Positions 34,763 through 44,074 of a stretch of 64,000 bases of DNA are shown piece after piece. Made by a program: the position numbers and the translations under genes. Below the pieces are notes generated by a model that was not told the DNA's origin, did no database searches, and saw only the letters and a list, made by a program, of their open reading frames with translations. This DNA is from Chitinophaga pinensis (lineage in GTDB: Bacteria > Bacteroidota > Bacteroidia > Chitinophagales > Chitinophagaceae), in assembly GCA_945872815.1 (NCBI GenBank), contig CAMCAY010000001.1:124001-188000 (forward strand), in the 5' to 3' direction. Every line of letters starts with the position of its first letter. Position 1 is the stretch's first letter.

Positions 34763-37204
34763 TTATGGCATCATTGCGCCTGATTCGTTTTCCATGTTGG
34801 TCTTTTTGAAATCCATTTTTCCAAATTTCCAAACAAAGTTTATGCCGATAGACCTGAAAATAATTTTTCTTTGACTTTCTACATTGAACCCATTTCCGGA
34901 AACGCTTGTATTCATATTCAAATACTTGCCGAACAAACTGTTGGAAGTAAGGGCTATGCTACCTTTTTTATTCCAAATTTGTTTTCTTAGTCCAATGTTA
35001 TAGGTTGAAAAAGATGGATAGCGCCCCTGTGCTTCATTTCTGGGTGAATTGATATTGCAAAAAACTTCCCCTGTCAGCGTATTGCTGAATTGATATGAGG
35101 CGTTTACATTAAACCTGTAGTTTAAACTGTTCGTATTGATTGCCGAATCTAATGTGTTTCTATAAAAAAGAGAAACATTACTTCTGAAATTCATTTTAGA
35201 GGAGAACCTTAGGTCTTCAAACAGATCCAATCCAATATTTCTTTCTTCGCCAATGTTAACTTTACCTGTAAGGGCAACATTTGAATAAGCAGAATCTCCA
35301 ATTATATAGGAAGGATAATAAGTAACGAAAGGTTGAATGTCATCATAATTGATGCGATAGAAAGAGGTAATCATAAGAGATCCTGTTTTACCCAAGTCTC
35401 TATTATAACTAAATTCAAATCTATGTGCCATTTCTGGTTTTAAATATGGATTTCCTGTTGTAAAGTTTTTGGGGTCAATCGTAAAAATATATGGATTCAA
35501 TGCCTCGTAATCCGGGCGTTGTAGTCTTTTGGTATAACTTAATTTAACCGTAATTTTTTCTTTTATTTTTTTTGAAAAATAAACAGATGGCACAATCGTG
35601 TTGTATGAAGGAATCTTAACAACTTCGCCAGTATATACGCTATTTATTTCAGTACGCTCAAAACGACCGCCCATTTTTGTTTCAAATAAACGAGCAACCG
35701 GAAAACTGATTTCCCCGTATCCGGCAAAAACTTTTTGTTTATAATGAATGCTGGTTGATAAATCTTCGTTTGGCTCGTAGGTATTAATATTCGGAGAATA
35801 GCTTTGTGTTGTAGAATTGCTGTTGATTTCAAAAATACTCAGCTTAGATCCCAGACCAATCCTTACATCTTTTCTAACAGGATTTGAATAGTCTACAGCA
35901 AGTTCAGTTAATTTGATAATAGCCGGATTATTGTTTTTTGTTCCAAAATTGATATTGTTATCCGGAATTGCTTGCTGTTGTGTGGTGCCATTTGTCTTGT
36001 TGTCACTTCTGCTGGTATTTGCTTTGATATCAAGGGTCTTTTCTTCTTTTTTAAACTTTACTTTATACAGTATCGCACATTCTATTGTATTTACTGCTAC
36101 TTTGTTTTCGGTGTTTAATAAAGACAAAATGTTTGTGGTGCCCGATGGTTCATTGTTTTGCAGCGATTGATTCATTTCGCTTGTATAGCTGTTCCCGAAA
36201 TTGTTGAAGTTTAGATTTGCAGAAATGCTGTTGTATTTATTTGGATTATATTCCAACCCAATACCCGACTGAAAACCGTGTCTTTCATAATCATTTGCTG
36301 AATGTTGGATAAGTTTGTTGGAAGTGGTGTCGGTAAAAGTAACGCGATTGCTGTTTATTAAATTTGTTGCACGAAGTTTTTTATTACCGCTAAAAAACAC
36401 ATTGAAACTGATTTTCTTTTTTCTAATTCCAAAATTTAATGCAGTATTTTCCATTCTGGTACCGGCTGTTGCCGATATACTTCCGCTATATCCTTTGGTG
36501 GTGCTAGATTTCATAATAATGTTAATGATTCCACCCATGCCCTCAGCATCATACTTAGCACCCGGATTGGTAATCACTTCAATGCTTTTAATTTGGCTTG
36601 CCGGAATAGACTGGAGAACATCAGCCATGTTGCTTCCAAAAGCCGAGGATGGTTTTCCATTGATTAAAAATCGAATTCCGTTATTTCCAGCCAATTGCAC
36701 ATTACCATCAACATCTACAGAAACTTGTGGGATTTTTTTCAGAAGATCTGTTGCGTCCCCCGATTGAGAAGTGAGGTCTTTTTCCGCATTGAAAACCAAT
36801 TTGTCAATTTTATTATCAATAAGCTTTGAACGGGAAACAACAGTTACACCCGACATTTCTGTGTTTAATACTGATAGAGAAATGGTTTTCAGGTTAACAG
36901 TACCCGTAGATTCGTTTACCGAAACGCCTTTTACGCTAAAGGGTTTGTATCCGATATTCTCAATTAAAATTGTATAAACACCAGTAGGAATTTCTTTTAA
37001 TAAAAAATTGCCTGATTTGTCACTGGTACACCCTGTAAATGGCTTTTTTTCATCGGGAAGGAAAATAGAAATCGTTGAATATTCTAATGGAGAATTGGTT
37101 TCCGCGCTAACAACCTTACCGGTTATTTTGTGCACACTATTTATTTGAGAGAAAGAAACTATTGAAAGCACAAGAGATAAAACAAAAAGAAGGTTTTTTT
37201 TCAT
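34763..37204 (-). CDS. TonB-dependent receptor-like outer-membrane beta-barrel protein
   Basis: 813 residues from the ATG at 37204. Signal peptide (MKKNLLFVLSLVLSIVSFSQ), then a carboxypeptidase-regulatory-like domain (about 24-110), a plug domain (about 120-220: IDKLVFNAEKDLTSQSGDATDLLKKIPQV, GNNGIRFLINGKPSS, EVITNPGAKYDAEGMGGIINI) and a beta-barrel to the end. It belongs to the branch of outer-membrane receptors named outer membrane beta-barrel family; substrate unknown. No TonB box was clearly seen. Confidence 0.88.
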   Translation of the reverse strand: MKKNLLFVLSLVLSIVSFSQINSVHKITGKVVSAETNSPLEYSTISIFLPDEKKPFTGCTSDKSGNFLLKEIPTGVYTILIENIGYKPFSVKGVSVNESTGTVNLKTISLSVLNTEMSGVTVVSRSKLIDNKIDKLVFNAEKDLTSQSGDATDLLKKIPQVSVDVDGNVQLAGNNGIRFLINGKPSSAFGSNMADVLQSIPASQIKSIEVITNPGAKYDAEGMGGIINIIMKSSTTKGYSGSISATAGTRMENTALNFGIRKKKISFNVFFSGNKKLRATNLINSNRVTFTDTTSNKLIQHSANDYERHGFQSGIGLEYNPNKYNSISANLNFNNFGNSYTSEMNQSLQNNEPSGTTNILSLLNTENKVAVNTIECAILYKVKFKKEEKTLDIKANTSRSDNKTNGTTQQQAIPDNNINFGTKNNNPAIIKLTELAVDYSNPVRKDVRIGLGSKLSIFEINSNSTTQSYSPNINTYEPNEDLSTSIHYKQKVFAGYGEISFPVARLFETKMGGRFERTEINSVYTGEVVKIPSYNTIVPSVYFSKKIKEKITVKLSYTKRLQRPDYEALNPYIFTIDPKNFTTGNPYLKPEMAHRFEFSYNRDLGKTGSLMITSFYRINYDDIQPFVTYYPSYIIGDSAYSNVALTGKVNIGEERNIGLDLFEDLRFSSKMNFRSNVSLFYRNTLDSAINTNSLNYRFNVNASYQFSNTLTGEVFCNINSPRNEAQGRYPSFSTYNIGLRKQIWNKKGSIALTSNSLFGKYLNMNTSVSGNGFNVESQRKIIFRSIGINFVWKFGKMDFKKTNMENESGAMMP

Positions 37205-37469
37205 CCTGTGACGTTGATTAATGATGCACAAAATTAGTTTATTTATATCAGGGTTTTATTTTTTTATAAAGAGTATGTTATTAGCAACCTATCGCATCTA
37301 TTTCATCATTATAACCAACTAAGTTTACCTTTAATGCAATGAACCCCGAAATTTTAATTAACTTAGGCGTCTTGTTATTGTGGTGCACTATTTAAAAACA
37401 GCTGGTTTTTTATTTGATAGTCAATGTGCCTCGTCCAAAAAAAAGCCTGTGAAAATTTACTAAGAAAAA

Positions 37470-38554
37470 ATGAATATGGCAAAAACATACTTCCCAAATC
37501 TTCATGGTTTAAGATTCATCGCCGCCATGATGGTATTTTTCCCCCATATTGAACAGTTAAAACAGATCAAAAAAATACCAAATTATTTTTTTCAGTTTCC
37601 ATATGAAGGGGGCAAGTTAGGGGTAGTGGTTTTTTTGTCTTAAGTGGTTTTTTGATTACTTTTTTATTAATCAAAGAGGAGTATAAAAACCAAAATATTA
37701 ATATAAAGTCTTTTTATTTTAGAAGAGCGCTTAGAATCTGGCCGGTTTATTTTTTATTGTTTGTAGTTGCGCTTTTCATACTTCCCAATATACCCGTATT
37801 CACCCTTCCACAATATGGCAAAAGTTTTGTTTATTCAGATTTATTATCCAAGACGCTTCTATACGGATCGCTTCTACCCAATTTAGCAAGTTGTTTTTAT
37901 TTTGTACCCTATCTATCTCACTCTTGGTCCATAGGTAGCGAGGAGCAGTTTTATTTGCTTTGGCCATTATTTCTGCGAAAATTTCAAAAACATAGGGTTT
38001 TAAAAATGTTAATTATAATAATGCTTTATAATTTAATAAACTATTTATTGTCGCAGGAGTCTTTTGACATTATACCCAATCGAATGGCGGTTTACCAGTT
38101 TTGGAATAGCTTTAAAATTGACAGCATGTCTATCGGAGGAATATTTGCCGTAATCCTATTTAACAAAAATAAATTGTTTAGGATAGTTTGCAATACTGCT
38201 TTTTTTTACCTTTCCTTAATAGCGGTTTTAATTTTTTATTTTGCAAACATCAAATTTCCTTATTTTCACTTTACCATCTACTCTGTTTTTTTTGGTATTA
38301 TTATCATCAATTTTGCAGCCAATTCAAATTTAAAACTTTCATTAGAAAACAGAATATTAATCTATTTGGGCAAGACGTCATATGGATTCTATATGTACCA
38401 TCCTATTGCTATTGTAATGACTTTGTATATCTGCAAAGAAATCGGATATTTAAATAATTGGTTAATTTATCCTTTCAGTTTTATTATTTCTTTATTGTTC
38501 GCATCAATTTCTTATAAATATATTGAGTCTTTTTTTCTGAAATTTAAAACATAA
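37470..38554 (+). pseudogene. Acyltransferase 3 family membrane protein, frameshifted
   Basis: The gene begins at ATG 37470 (MNMAKTYFPNLHGLRFIAAM) and stops at 37641 after a T-run. The continuing frame from about 37637 gives VLSGFLITFLLIKEEY, the conserved second motif of the family, and then about 300 residues with ten helices, WSIGSEEQFYLLWP and the C-terminal YGFYMYHPIAIV. Adding one T to the seven T bases at 37630-37636 restores a normal protein of about 361 residues. Acyltransferase 3 proteins acylate sugars of surface polysaccharides. The His in the FFPHIEQ motif is kept. Either inactive or misassembled. Confidence 0.85.
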
Positions 38555-38623
38555 AGAATAAGATAAAAATCGTTTCGTTTTTTATTGTTGATTCAATCCG
38601 TTTTAATATTGCGCCTTATTTTG

Positions 38624-39019
38624 CTATTCTTCCTCCTTCAAATCCTTTAGGTGCAACTTCAGTGCGTTTACGGAAATGCTGATTTCCCAAAAAGAGATTC
38701 CCAGAGAAATGAGCAACGCAACAATACTAGTCGCAAACAAAAAAATTCCCATTTCGTGTTTTTCTACAAATAACATCAACATCGCCAAAACAGAAAGAAA
38801 AAGACACAATACGCCCATCAATTGCATGTAACGGATAAGTGTTAATCGAAGATTTAGATTTTTTATCTCTAACAGTATATTATTGTTTTCTTCCTTTTTG
38901 TATGTTTTCTTTAATGATCGGATTAATTGGGCGATGGTAAGGAACCTGTTCGTGTAAGCTAATAGAATCAAAGTTGTTGCGGAAAACAATAAAGCGGGCG
39001 TTTCTATATTTAAGGTCAT
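38624..39019 (-). CDS. DUF2721 membrane protein
   Basis: 131 residues, three hydrophobic segments (about 8-24, 64-84 and 91-111), separated by a charged stretch KKTYKKEENNNILLEIKNLNLRL. This is the plan of the DUF2721 family, whose role is not known. Alone on the minus strand, converging on the acyltransferase. Confidence 0.82.
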   Translation of the reverse strand: MTLNIETPALLFSATTLILLAYTNRFLTIAQLIRSLKKTYKKEENNNILLEIKNLNLRLTLIRYMQLMGVLCLFLSVLAMLMLFVEKHEMGIFLFATSIVALLISLGISFWEISISVNALKLHLKDLKEEE

Positions 39020-39408
39020 TGGTGTTGGTTTTTAAAATTTACACAAAGTGGCATTCACTAAGTTACAAAGGTTAAAGCTATTAAAAACTACTTATCAACT
39101 TATTTGCAAGTCCTTTTTATTTATTGGATTTTATATTCCTATATGGAATATAAAATCGTGTTGCTTTTTCATGGAGAAGCTGTGCCGTTTAAATAAAAAG
39201 TATTGAAGGGTGCCTATATATCAAGAAACAATGACTTTTAGATGTTTTATTGACTTTTGCTTACAATTGAAATGCGGGTAAAAGGATTTAAGGCTCAATT
39301 TTCTAAATAAATCAATTATTTTTATCTATGCTTTTCAAAAATGAAAACGTCCTTCTTTTTAAGTGTGGTGTTGATTTTAAAAACATAATGCATTTTTAAT
39401 ACTCAAAG
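39020..39408. other. Intergenic region between divergent genes
   Basis: 389 AT-rich bases with a 13-base perfect inverted repeat at 39127-39157 (described separately). No gene or RNA recognised in the rest. Confidence 0.5.
39127..39157. repeat. Perfect 13-base inverted repeat
   Basis: GATTTTATATTCC (39127-39139), loop TATAT, GGAATATAAAATC (39145-39157). No strong T-run follows the stem (GTGTTGCTTTTTC on the plus strand), so it is a weak terminator or an operator-like site before the glycosyltransferase-like gene. Confidence 0.5.
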
Positions 39409-41313
39409 ATGATTTATCTTTTTATTTTATTACTTGGCTTAATGTCTTGCTTAACTAAAAATGACCATAGGTTAATACGAGCCAATTATTTTGTGCTGGG
39501 ATTCTCTTTGACAACTTATATATTATCAGAAGCGCTGAGTATCGGAGACTTTTTCTCTATGTCTGTTTTAAGGTGTATTTCTTGGGTCGCCTTACTCTTT
39601 TATTTGTATCAAGTTTTTTCAAAAAGAGAACACCTCAATTCGTTTATAAAAATAATTGTGAAAAAACCAACAGCTACTCAATTTTTTGTTCTTCTTATGC
39701 TTTTGGGTATTTTAGTTTCTGCTTTAATGTTTCCACCAAATAATTGGGACTCCAATACTTATCATTTACCTAGAATGATAATATGGCTTCAAAACCACAA
39801 TATCTATCATTACCCAACTCATGTTTTCAGACAAATTTATCAGCCCATTCTTTCAGAAGTGCAGTTGACTTGGGTGTATGCTACTTTCGGGCCCGTTAAT
39901 ATATTAAACCTTCAACAGTTTTTTTATTTGATATTTTCCATGGTGGTTGCATACATTATTTTAAAGAAACTTTTGGGAAAAAAGGAAGTGGAATTTACGG
40001 ATGTCGCTATTGCATTGCTCTCGGTGAGCTCTGCTGTATTGGAGGCAAGCAATACCAAAAACGATATTCTTGTTACGTATTTTATACTGAATTACATTTA
40101 TTGCTGGGTAATTTTGATTAAAGAGAAAAGGTTAAATGTTTTTATTTTTGTTACGAGTATTGCTTTATCGGTTCTGACAAAGGGCACTTCTTATGTTTTT
40201 TTATCTTCCATTACGGTAGGCTTTTTGCTGATTTTGTTGTTGAATAGAGGGGCGTTTAGACCGCTAATAAATATAGAAAACTTTAAAAGATTCTTTATCG
40301 GCGTTGCTCTTGTTTTGTTTTTATTGTTTCCTTTTTATTATAGAAATATTTCCTTGTCTGGCAATATATATTGTCAGGATCAAAAAGAAAAGGTGTTTTA
40401 TCAAAATGAAATAATCACAGCCAAGTCCGTTGTTTCAAATTCAATAAAAAATATCTCTGTTCAACTTTGTCCGCCGTTAAATATTTTTCCTATTTATCAA
40501 ATAGTTCAAAAAATCCACCTCAAGTTCAATCTTCCCTCTATAAATGAGCCTGCATTAAATTTTGCAGGATTTAAATTTTCAATTCCAGAAATGAAAATCA
40601 AAAACTATTTTGAGGAGGACAGTGTTCCGAATTTCTTTCTTTTTTTTATTTCTTGCCTTGTAATGGTTTCGGCGATTCTAAATTTTAAAAAAAGTGGATT
40701 TAGATTATGGTTGTGCGGAATATTCCTTTTTTTATTGAGCTTTGTGATTTTTTCTGCTATGCTCAAATGGCAAATATGGCATACGAGATTATTAATCCCT
40801 GCATTTGTAATTCTTTCACTATCTAATTTAATTGTTTTAAAAAACACTTCATATTATCGAATGTGGCTTATATTTTCAATTTTTACAAGTAGTTTATGTA
40901 TTGTTTTCAACAATCAAAGACCGGTAATACAGTATGGGAAAGTCACCCGAACTTTTAAAGAAAGCGTGTTCAATAGGTCTTATTATGATGTTCTGCCAAC
41001 CAATAAAAATAAAATCTATAAATACCGCGAATTTAACAATCGGTTTGAGGCCGGTGGGTTAAAAATTGGATTTATCTGTAGGAACGATGCCGGGCTTTTT
41101 CCTTATATGTGGAACAACCGAATTTGGAATAATAATTATTATTCTGTTGGTAAAATAAACAATCTATCCAACAAGTTCACTCAACAAATTCCCGCTCTAG
41201 ATTACATTGTTTTAGACGGAAAGCGACTCAATGATTCTTTAAACAAACCCCTACTAAAAAACTACCAATTAGTTGACGTTTCCTCATTTGGAATGATGCT
41301 GTTTAAACGATAA
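39409..41313 (+). CDS. GT-C-type (GT39/ArnT-like) integral membrane glycosyltransferase
   Basis: 634 residues with about 11-12 helices in the first 500 residues and a soluble C-terminal domain. The loop after the third or fourth helix, PPNNWDSNTYHLPRMIIWL (about residues 105-123), carries the Asp of GT-C enzymes that use lipid-linked sugars. The rest is poorly conserved. It probably adds a sugar to a lipid or protein at the periplasmic face. Acceptor unknown. Single gene, low GC, with the acyltransferase 3 gene nearby on the same strand, which fits surface polysaccharide decoration. Confidence 0.7.
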   Translation: MIYLFILLLGLMSCLTKNDHRLIRANYFVLGFSLTTYILSEALSIGDFFSMSVLRCISWVALLFYLYQVFSKREHLNSFIKIIVKKPTATQFFVLLMLLGILVSALMFPPNNWDSNTYHLPRMIIWLQNHNIYHYPTHVFRQIYQPILSEVQLTWVYATFGPVNILNLQQFFYLIFSMVVAYIILKKLLGKKEVEFTDVAIALLSVSSAVLEASNTKNDILVTYFILNYIYCWVILIKEKRLNVFIFVTSIALSVLTKGTSYVFLSSITVGFLLILLLNRGAFRPLINIENFKRFFIGVALVLFLLFPFYYRNISLSGNIYCQDQKEKVFYQNEIITAKSVVSNSIKNISVQLCPPLNIFPIYQIVQKIHLKFNLPSINEPALNFAGFKFSIPEMKIKNYFEEDSVPNFFLFFISCLVMVSAILNFKKSGFRLWLCGIFLFLLSFVIFSAMLKWQIWHTRLLIPAFVILSLSNLIVLKNTSYYRMWLIFSIFTSSLCIVFNNQRPVIQYGKVTRTFKESVFNRSYYDVLPTNKNKIYKYREFNNRFEAGGLKIGFICRNDAGLFPYMWNNRIWNNNYYSVGKINNLSNKFTQQIPALDYIVLDGKRLNDSLNKPLLKNYQLVDVSSFGMMLFKR

Positions 41314-41397
41314 ACATTTTTTAACAGCTTTTACTATTAAATAATTTGCCAATCGAAAGCAGCTTATAATAATTTGTTCGCTATAGAAAAAAGCATC

Positions 41398-42195
41398 CTA
41401 TTCGCTCTTTTTTAACTCTTGCTGCATTTTGAACCAGCCTTCTGCAGTAACTACTTGGCGGTATTGCTTGCTTTTTGTTTTACAATAAGAAAGAATATAA
41501 TTTCCTCTTTCTTTAGAATCGGGGTGAGTACTAATCCAAGTAAATTGTTTAATAGTTTCTTTATCAGACATTTTATAAAGAAAATCTGCAAAAGGCTTTG
41601 GATTTATGTTTGCTTCAACCATCAGGTCTACCGCTTTGATGTCCGCTTCTTTTTCTAATTTTCTGTCATATGCAGAAGAGGAAAGTAACTTGGTCGCCTC
41701 TTTTATTATTGTGGCCCCTTCACTTCCGCTTGTTATAGATCCAACTACTGTAAATCCTATTTCCTGAATTAATTTTTTCATCACATGATTTAATTCGATG
41801 TGTGCTAATTCATGACATATAACACCCGCCAACTCTTCTTGATTAGCTGATTGAGAAATAAGTCCGGTGAAAACAATTAAATGACCATTAGGTAATGCAA
41901 AAGCATTGATATCATCCTTCTCTAAAACATGTATTTTTATTTTAGCTATGTTAATGCCGTTTGTCTCACATATATGATTCACAATACTATCTATAGTATT
42001 TTTTACGTTCTTATTGGTATTTTCTTTTCCCGTTTTTTTAAATACATCCCAAAAAATCTCTCCGAGTTTTTGTTCTGTATTTTCTGTTTTTTTTTGAATA
42101 TTAAAAATAGTTACCCATTTTATTTGTGCCAACAAATACCATGTTCCAAAAAACAATGTCACTATTAAAATTCCTTGAAAAACTGCTTTCTTCAT
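41398..42195 (-). CDS. M48-family zinc metallopeptidase
   Basis: 265 residues from the ATG at 42195 (MKKAVFQG). N-terminal membrane anchor (about 6-24) and then a periplasmic or cytoplasmic peptidase domain. The zinc motif HELAH is in VICHELAHIELNHVMKK (about residues 128-144), and EKEADIKAVDLMVEA holds the third ligand Glu. Similar to HtpX/BepA-type proteases for protein quality control. Last gene in an operon with three small membrane proteins. Confidence 0.92.
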   Translation of the reverse strand: MKKAVFQGILIVTLFFGTWYLLAQIKWVTIFNIQKKTENTEQKLGEIFWDVFKKTGKENTNKNVKNTIDSIVNHICETNGINIAKIKIHVLEKDDINAFALPNGHLIVFTGLISQSANQEELAGVICHELAHIELNHVMKKLIQEIGFTVVGSITSGSEGATIIKEATKLLSSSAYDRKLEKEADIKAVDLMVEANINPKPFADFLYKMSDKETIKQFTWISTHPDSKERGNYILSYCKTKSKQYRQVVTAEGWFKMQQELKKSE

Positions 42196-42263
42196 TTCTG
42201 CTTTTTTTATTAAAGTCGAAGATATTATCCGCTGCATTTTCTAACACTTAGAAACAACTCATG

Positions 42264-42701
42264 TTATCTAGATTCTTTACATAGAATATTTGTAAGGCCT
42301 CCATAAAACCACCATTCAATATGTTTACCTTTTCTTGTTTGAACAGCCGTATAAAGTGTTGCTATGAATTCAACGATATTAAACGCTATAGCAGAAATCA
42401 TATAGGCAATGTACTCGTTCGATATTGTTTCAGCTGTAAACACAATTGAAACAGTCCACCAAAAACCAAAACTATTGATAATTAACATGGACAATTGTGA
42501 AAGCAATGCCTGTGTGCAATGCCAACGTACGAAATAGGTAGATTTTCGATTGCTCAAATAAAAAATAATCGTTGCGAGAAGATTCAATATTGGCAGAGGC
42601 GCCCCTACTATAATTGCAATTAAAGACATTAGATAGCTGCTAGAAGCCGTTTCTGCTTCATGTTCACCCGGACTATATCTGAAGTTGTTTGATTGTATCA
42701 T
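42264..42701 (-). CDS. DUF4870-like membrane protein
   Basis: 145 residues from the ATG at 42701. Four hydrophobic segments (about 20-45, 58-78, 85-105 and 115-135). The pattern is similar to the DUF4870/Tic20-like group: short polar start, then YFVRWHCTQALLSQ. Its start overlaps the stop of the DUF2752 gene (ATGA). Function unknown. Confidence 0.7.
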   Translation of the reverse strand: MIQSNNFRYSPGEHEAETASSSYLMSLIAIIVGAPLPILNLLATIIFYLSNRKSTYFVRWHCTQALLSQLSMLIINSFGFWWTVSIVFTAETISNEYIAYMISAIAFNIVEFIATLYTAVQTRKGKHIEWWFYGGLTNILCKESR

Positions 42702-43114
42702 ATTCCCTTTTTGATATTCCAAATCCAATTAATTAATATAAATACTATCAGAGTAATTGCAACGCCGGGTTTTTTAATACCACTTTCTAGTTTAATATAA
42801 AACATTAAAAAGGATTTTTCTTTAAACACTATGTCGTACAAAACCCATATTGGCGCAATGAAAATGATAGTTGCAATAATGAAACCAATTGGATTTAAGT
42901 ACAAAGCTTCAGCAACTTGACCATTAATTAATAACAATAGAGATCTTGTAGAACCACAAGACGGACAAGGAATATTGAAAATATTTTTTAGCAAACAAAC
43001 ATTTAATCCCTTGTATGCTGGCATGCTGTTTGAGGATTGTAACCATGCCCATACAGCTCCCGCAAAACATGCGGTCAAAATTATTCCATATAGCTTATTC
43101 CTGCTAATTGACAT
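42698..43114 (-). CDS. DUF2752 membrane protein
   Basis: 138 residues from the internal ATG at 43114 (MSISRNKLYG). The DUF2752 signature is present: NIPCPSCGSTRSLLLLINGQVAEALYLNP (about residues 45-73), between helices. The longer frame to 43213 would lie inside the TM2 gene and is not used. Its ATG overlaps the TM2 stop by one base (TAATG), which indicates translational coupling. Function unknown. Confidence 0.85.
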   Translation of the reverse strand: MSISRNKLYGIILTACFAGAVWAWLQSSNSMPAYKGLNVCLLKNIFNIPCPSCGSTRSLLLLINGQVAEALYLNPIGFIIATIIFIAPIWVLYDIVFKEKSFLMFYIKLESGIKKPGVAITLIVFILINWIWNIKKGI

Positions 43115-43452
43115 TAAAACAAAAACTGTTGAATTTTTTCTAAATTCTTCTCTCTTGTAGCTTTTTGTATTTGAAACCAATCTACAATTGTCCAAATACC
43201 AAAACCTCCGCAAGTAAGCAACTTTCCTACCCCTAGGCCACTGTCCCCTATAAGGAATCTATCAATTCCTAAACTTCCTGCAAGTATTGACACAATCAGC
43301 GAAGTAGTAGGGTCTTTGAACTGAATGGTTGATATTATCACCCATTTCGAATCATCAATAGCCAACAATCTTTCTCTAATCATATTAACTTGATGGCTTT
43401 CAAAAAATTTTCCATTTGACAGTATAAACATGTCGACTCTTTGGTTATCCAT
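43114..43452 (-). CDS. TM2-domain protein
   Basis: 112 residues. After about 50 polar residues, two helices follow with the TM2 pattern: TSLIVSILAGSLGIDRFLIGDSGLGVGKLLTCGGFGIWTIVDWF (written here as one helix, DRF turn, second helix, DWF end). First gene of the TM2-DUF2752-DUF4870-M48 run. TM2 proteins have no settled function in bacteria. Confidence 0.85.
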   Translation of the reverse strand: MDNQRVDMFILSNGKFFESHQVNMIRERLLAIDDSKWVIISTIQFKDPTTSLIVSILAGSLGIDRFLIGDSGLGVGKLLTCGGFGIWTIVDWFQIQKATREKNLEKIQQFLF

Positions 43453-43638
43453 TTATTCTTTTTTTGAGTTAATAAACTATATTAAAGATATTGAAATAAA
43501 GAATATGGTAGAAAAATATACTTTCTGCAGACATACAAAGTATGGAGAATTAGGCCAGAAACAACATTAAATTGGGCTATTAATAAAATGGCCAGATATA
43601 ATCATCAGTAAAATTAATTACTGAAACCAACAGCGTAA

Positions 43639-43959
43639 TTAATTTAGGCTGGATAAAGCCAAGAATATATTCGGATCTATTGATTTTTCAAATTCCATCA
43701 TGGAAGGATTGTCCGACATTTCAAGCATTAAAAAATGGGGTTTGTTTCTGATTTGCCAAGTATTCAAATTAGATGTTTCAGTAAAATCTCTAAACAACTC
43801 CGGTAAAATATCCGGTAATCGGTTGTTCCAACACTCCTCCTTGAATGAGGGTGATTGTGTATTGCCTTTGTTGAACGCTGTCAGATTCTGATTTCTGCGC
43901 CTTACAAAGCTCGTTTTAAAATTAACTATAACCTCCTGTGAACAATGTATTTTATTCAT
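43639..43959 (-). CDS. Hypothetical protein, doubtful
   Basis: An open frame of 106 residues from the Met at 43959 (or 125 from 44016). No signal, helix or known motif; the residues are mixed and soluble-like (LPDILPELFRDFTE, PSMMEFEKSID). No promoter match was seen. It may be a real lineage-specific gene or an open frame by chance. Confidence 0.3.
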   Translation of the reverse strand: MNKIHCSQEVIVNFKTSFVRRRNQNLTAFNKGNTQSPSFKEECWNNRLPDILPELFRDFTETSNLNTWQIRNKPHFLMLEMSDNPSMMEFEKSIDPNIFLALSSLN

Positions 43960-44074
43960 TACGTGCGTTTTTCTTTCTATAAAACGCATTTTTGGACATT
44001 TTATTGCAATGAACAATCCCTAATTAGTCCTTTTTTATTTCATATACAAATGGGGGATTATGTACTAGCTTTTT

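Noticed and set aside
37650-38554. Acyltransferase gene starting at the TTG at 37652
   Set aside because: The first conserved motifs are coded upstream in another frame, so this is the body of a frameshifted gene and not an independent start.
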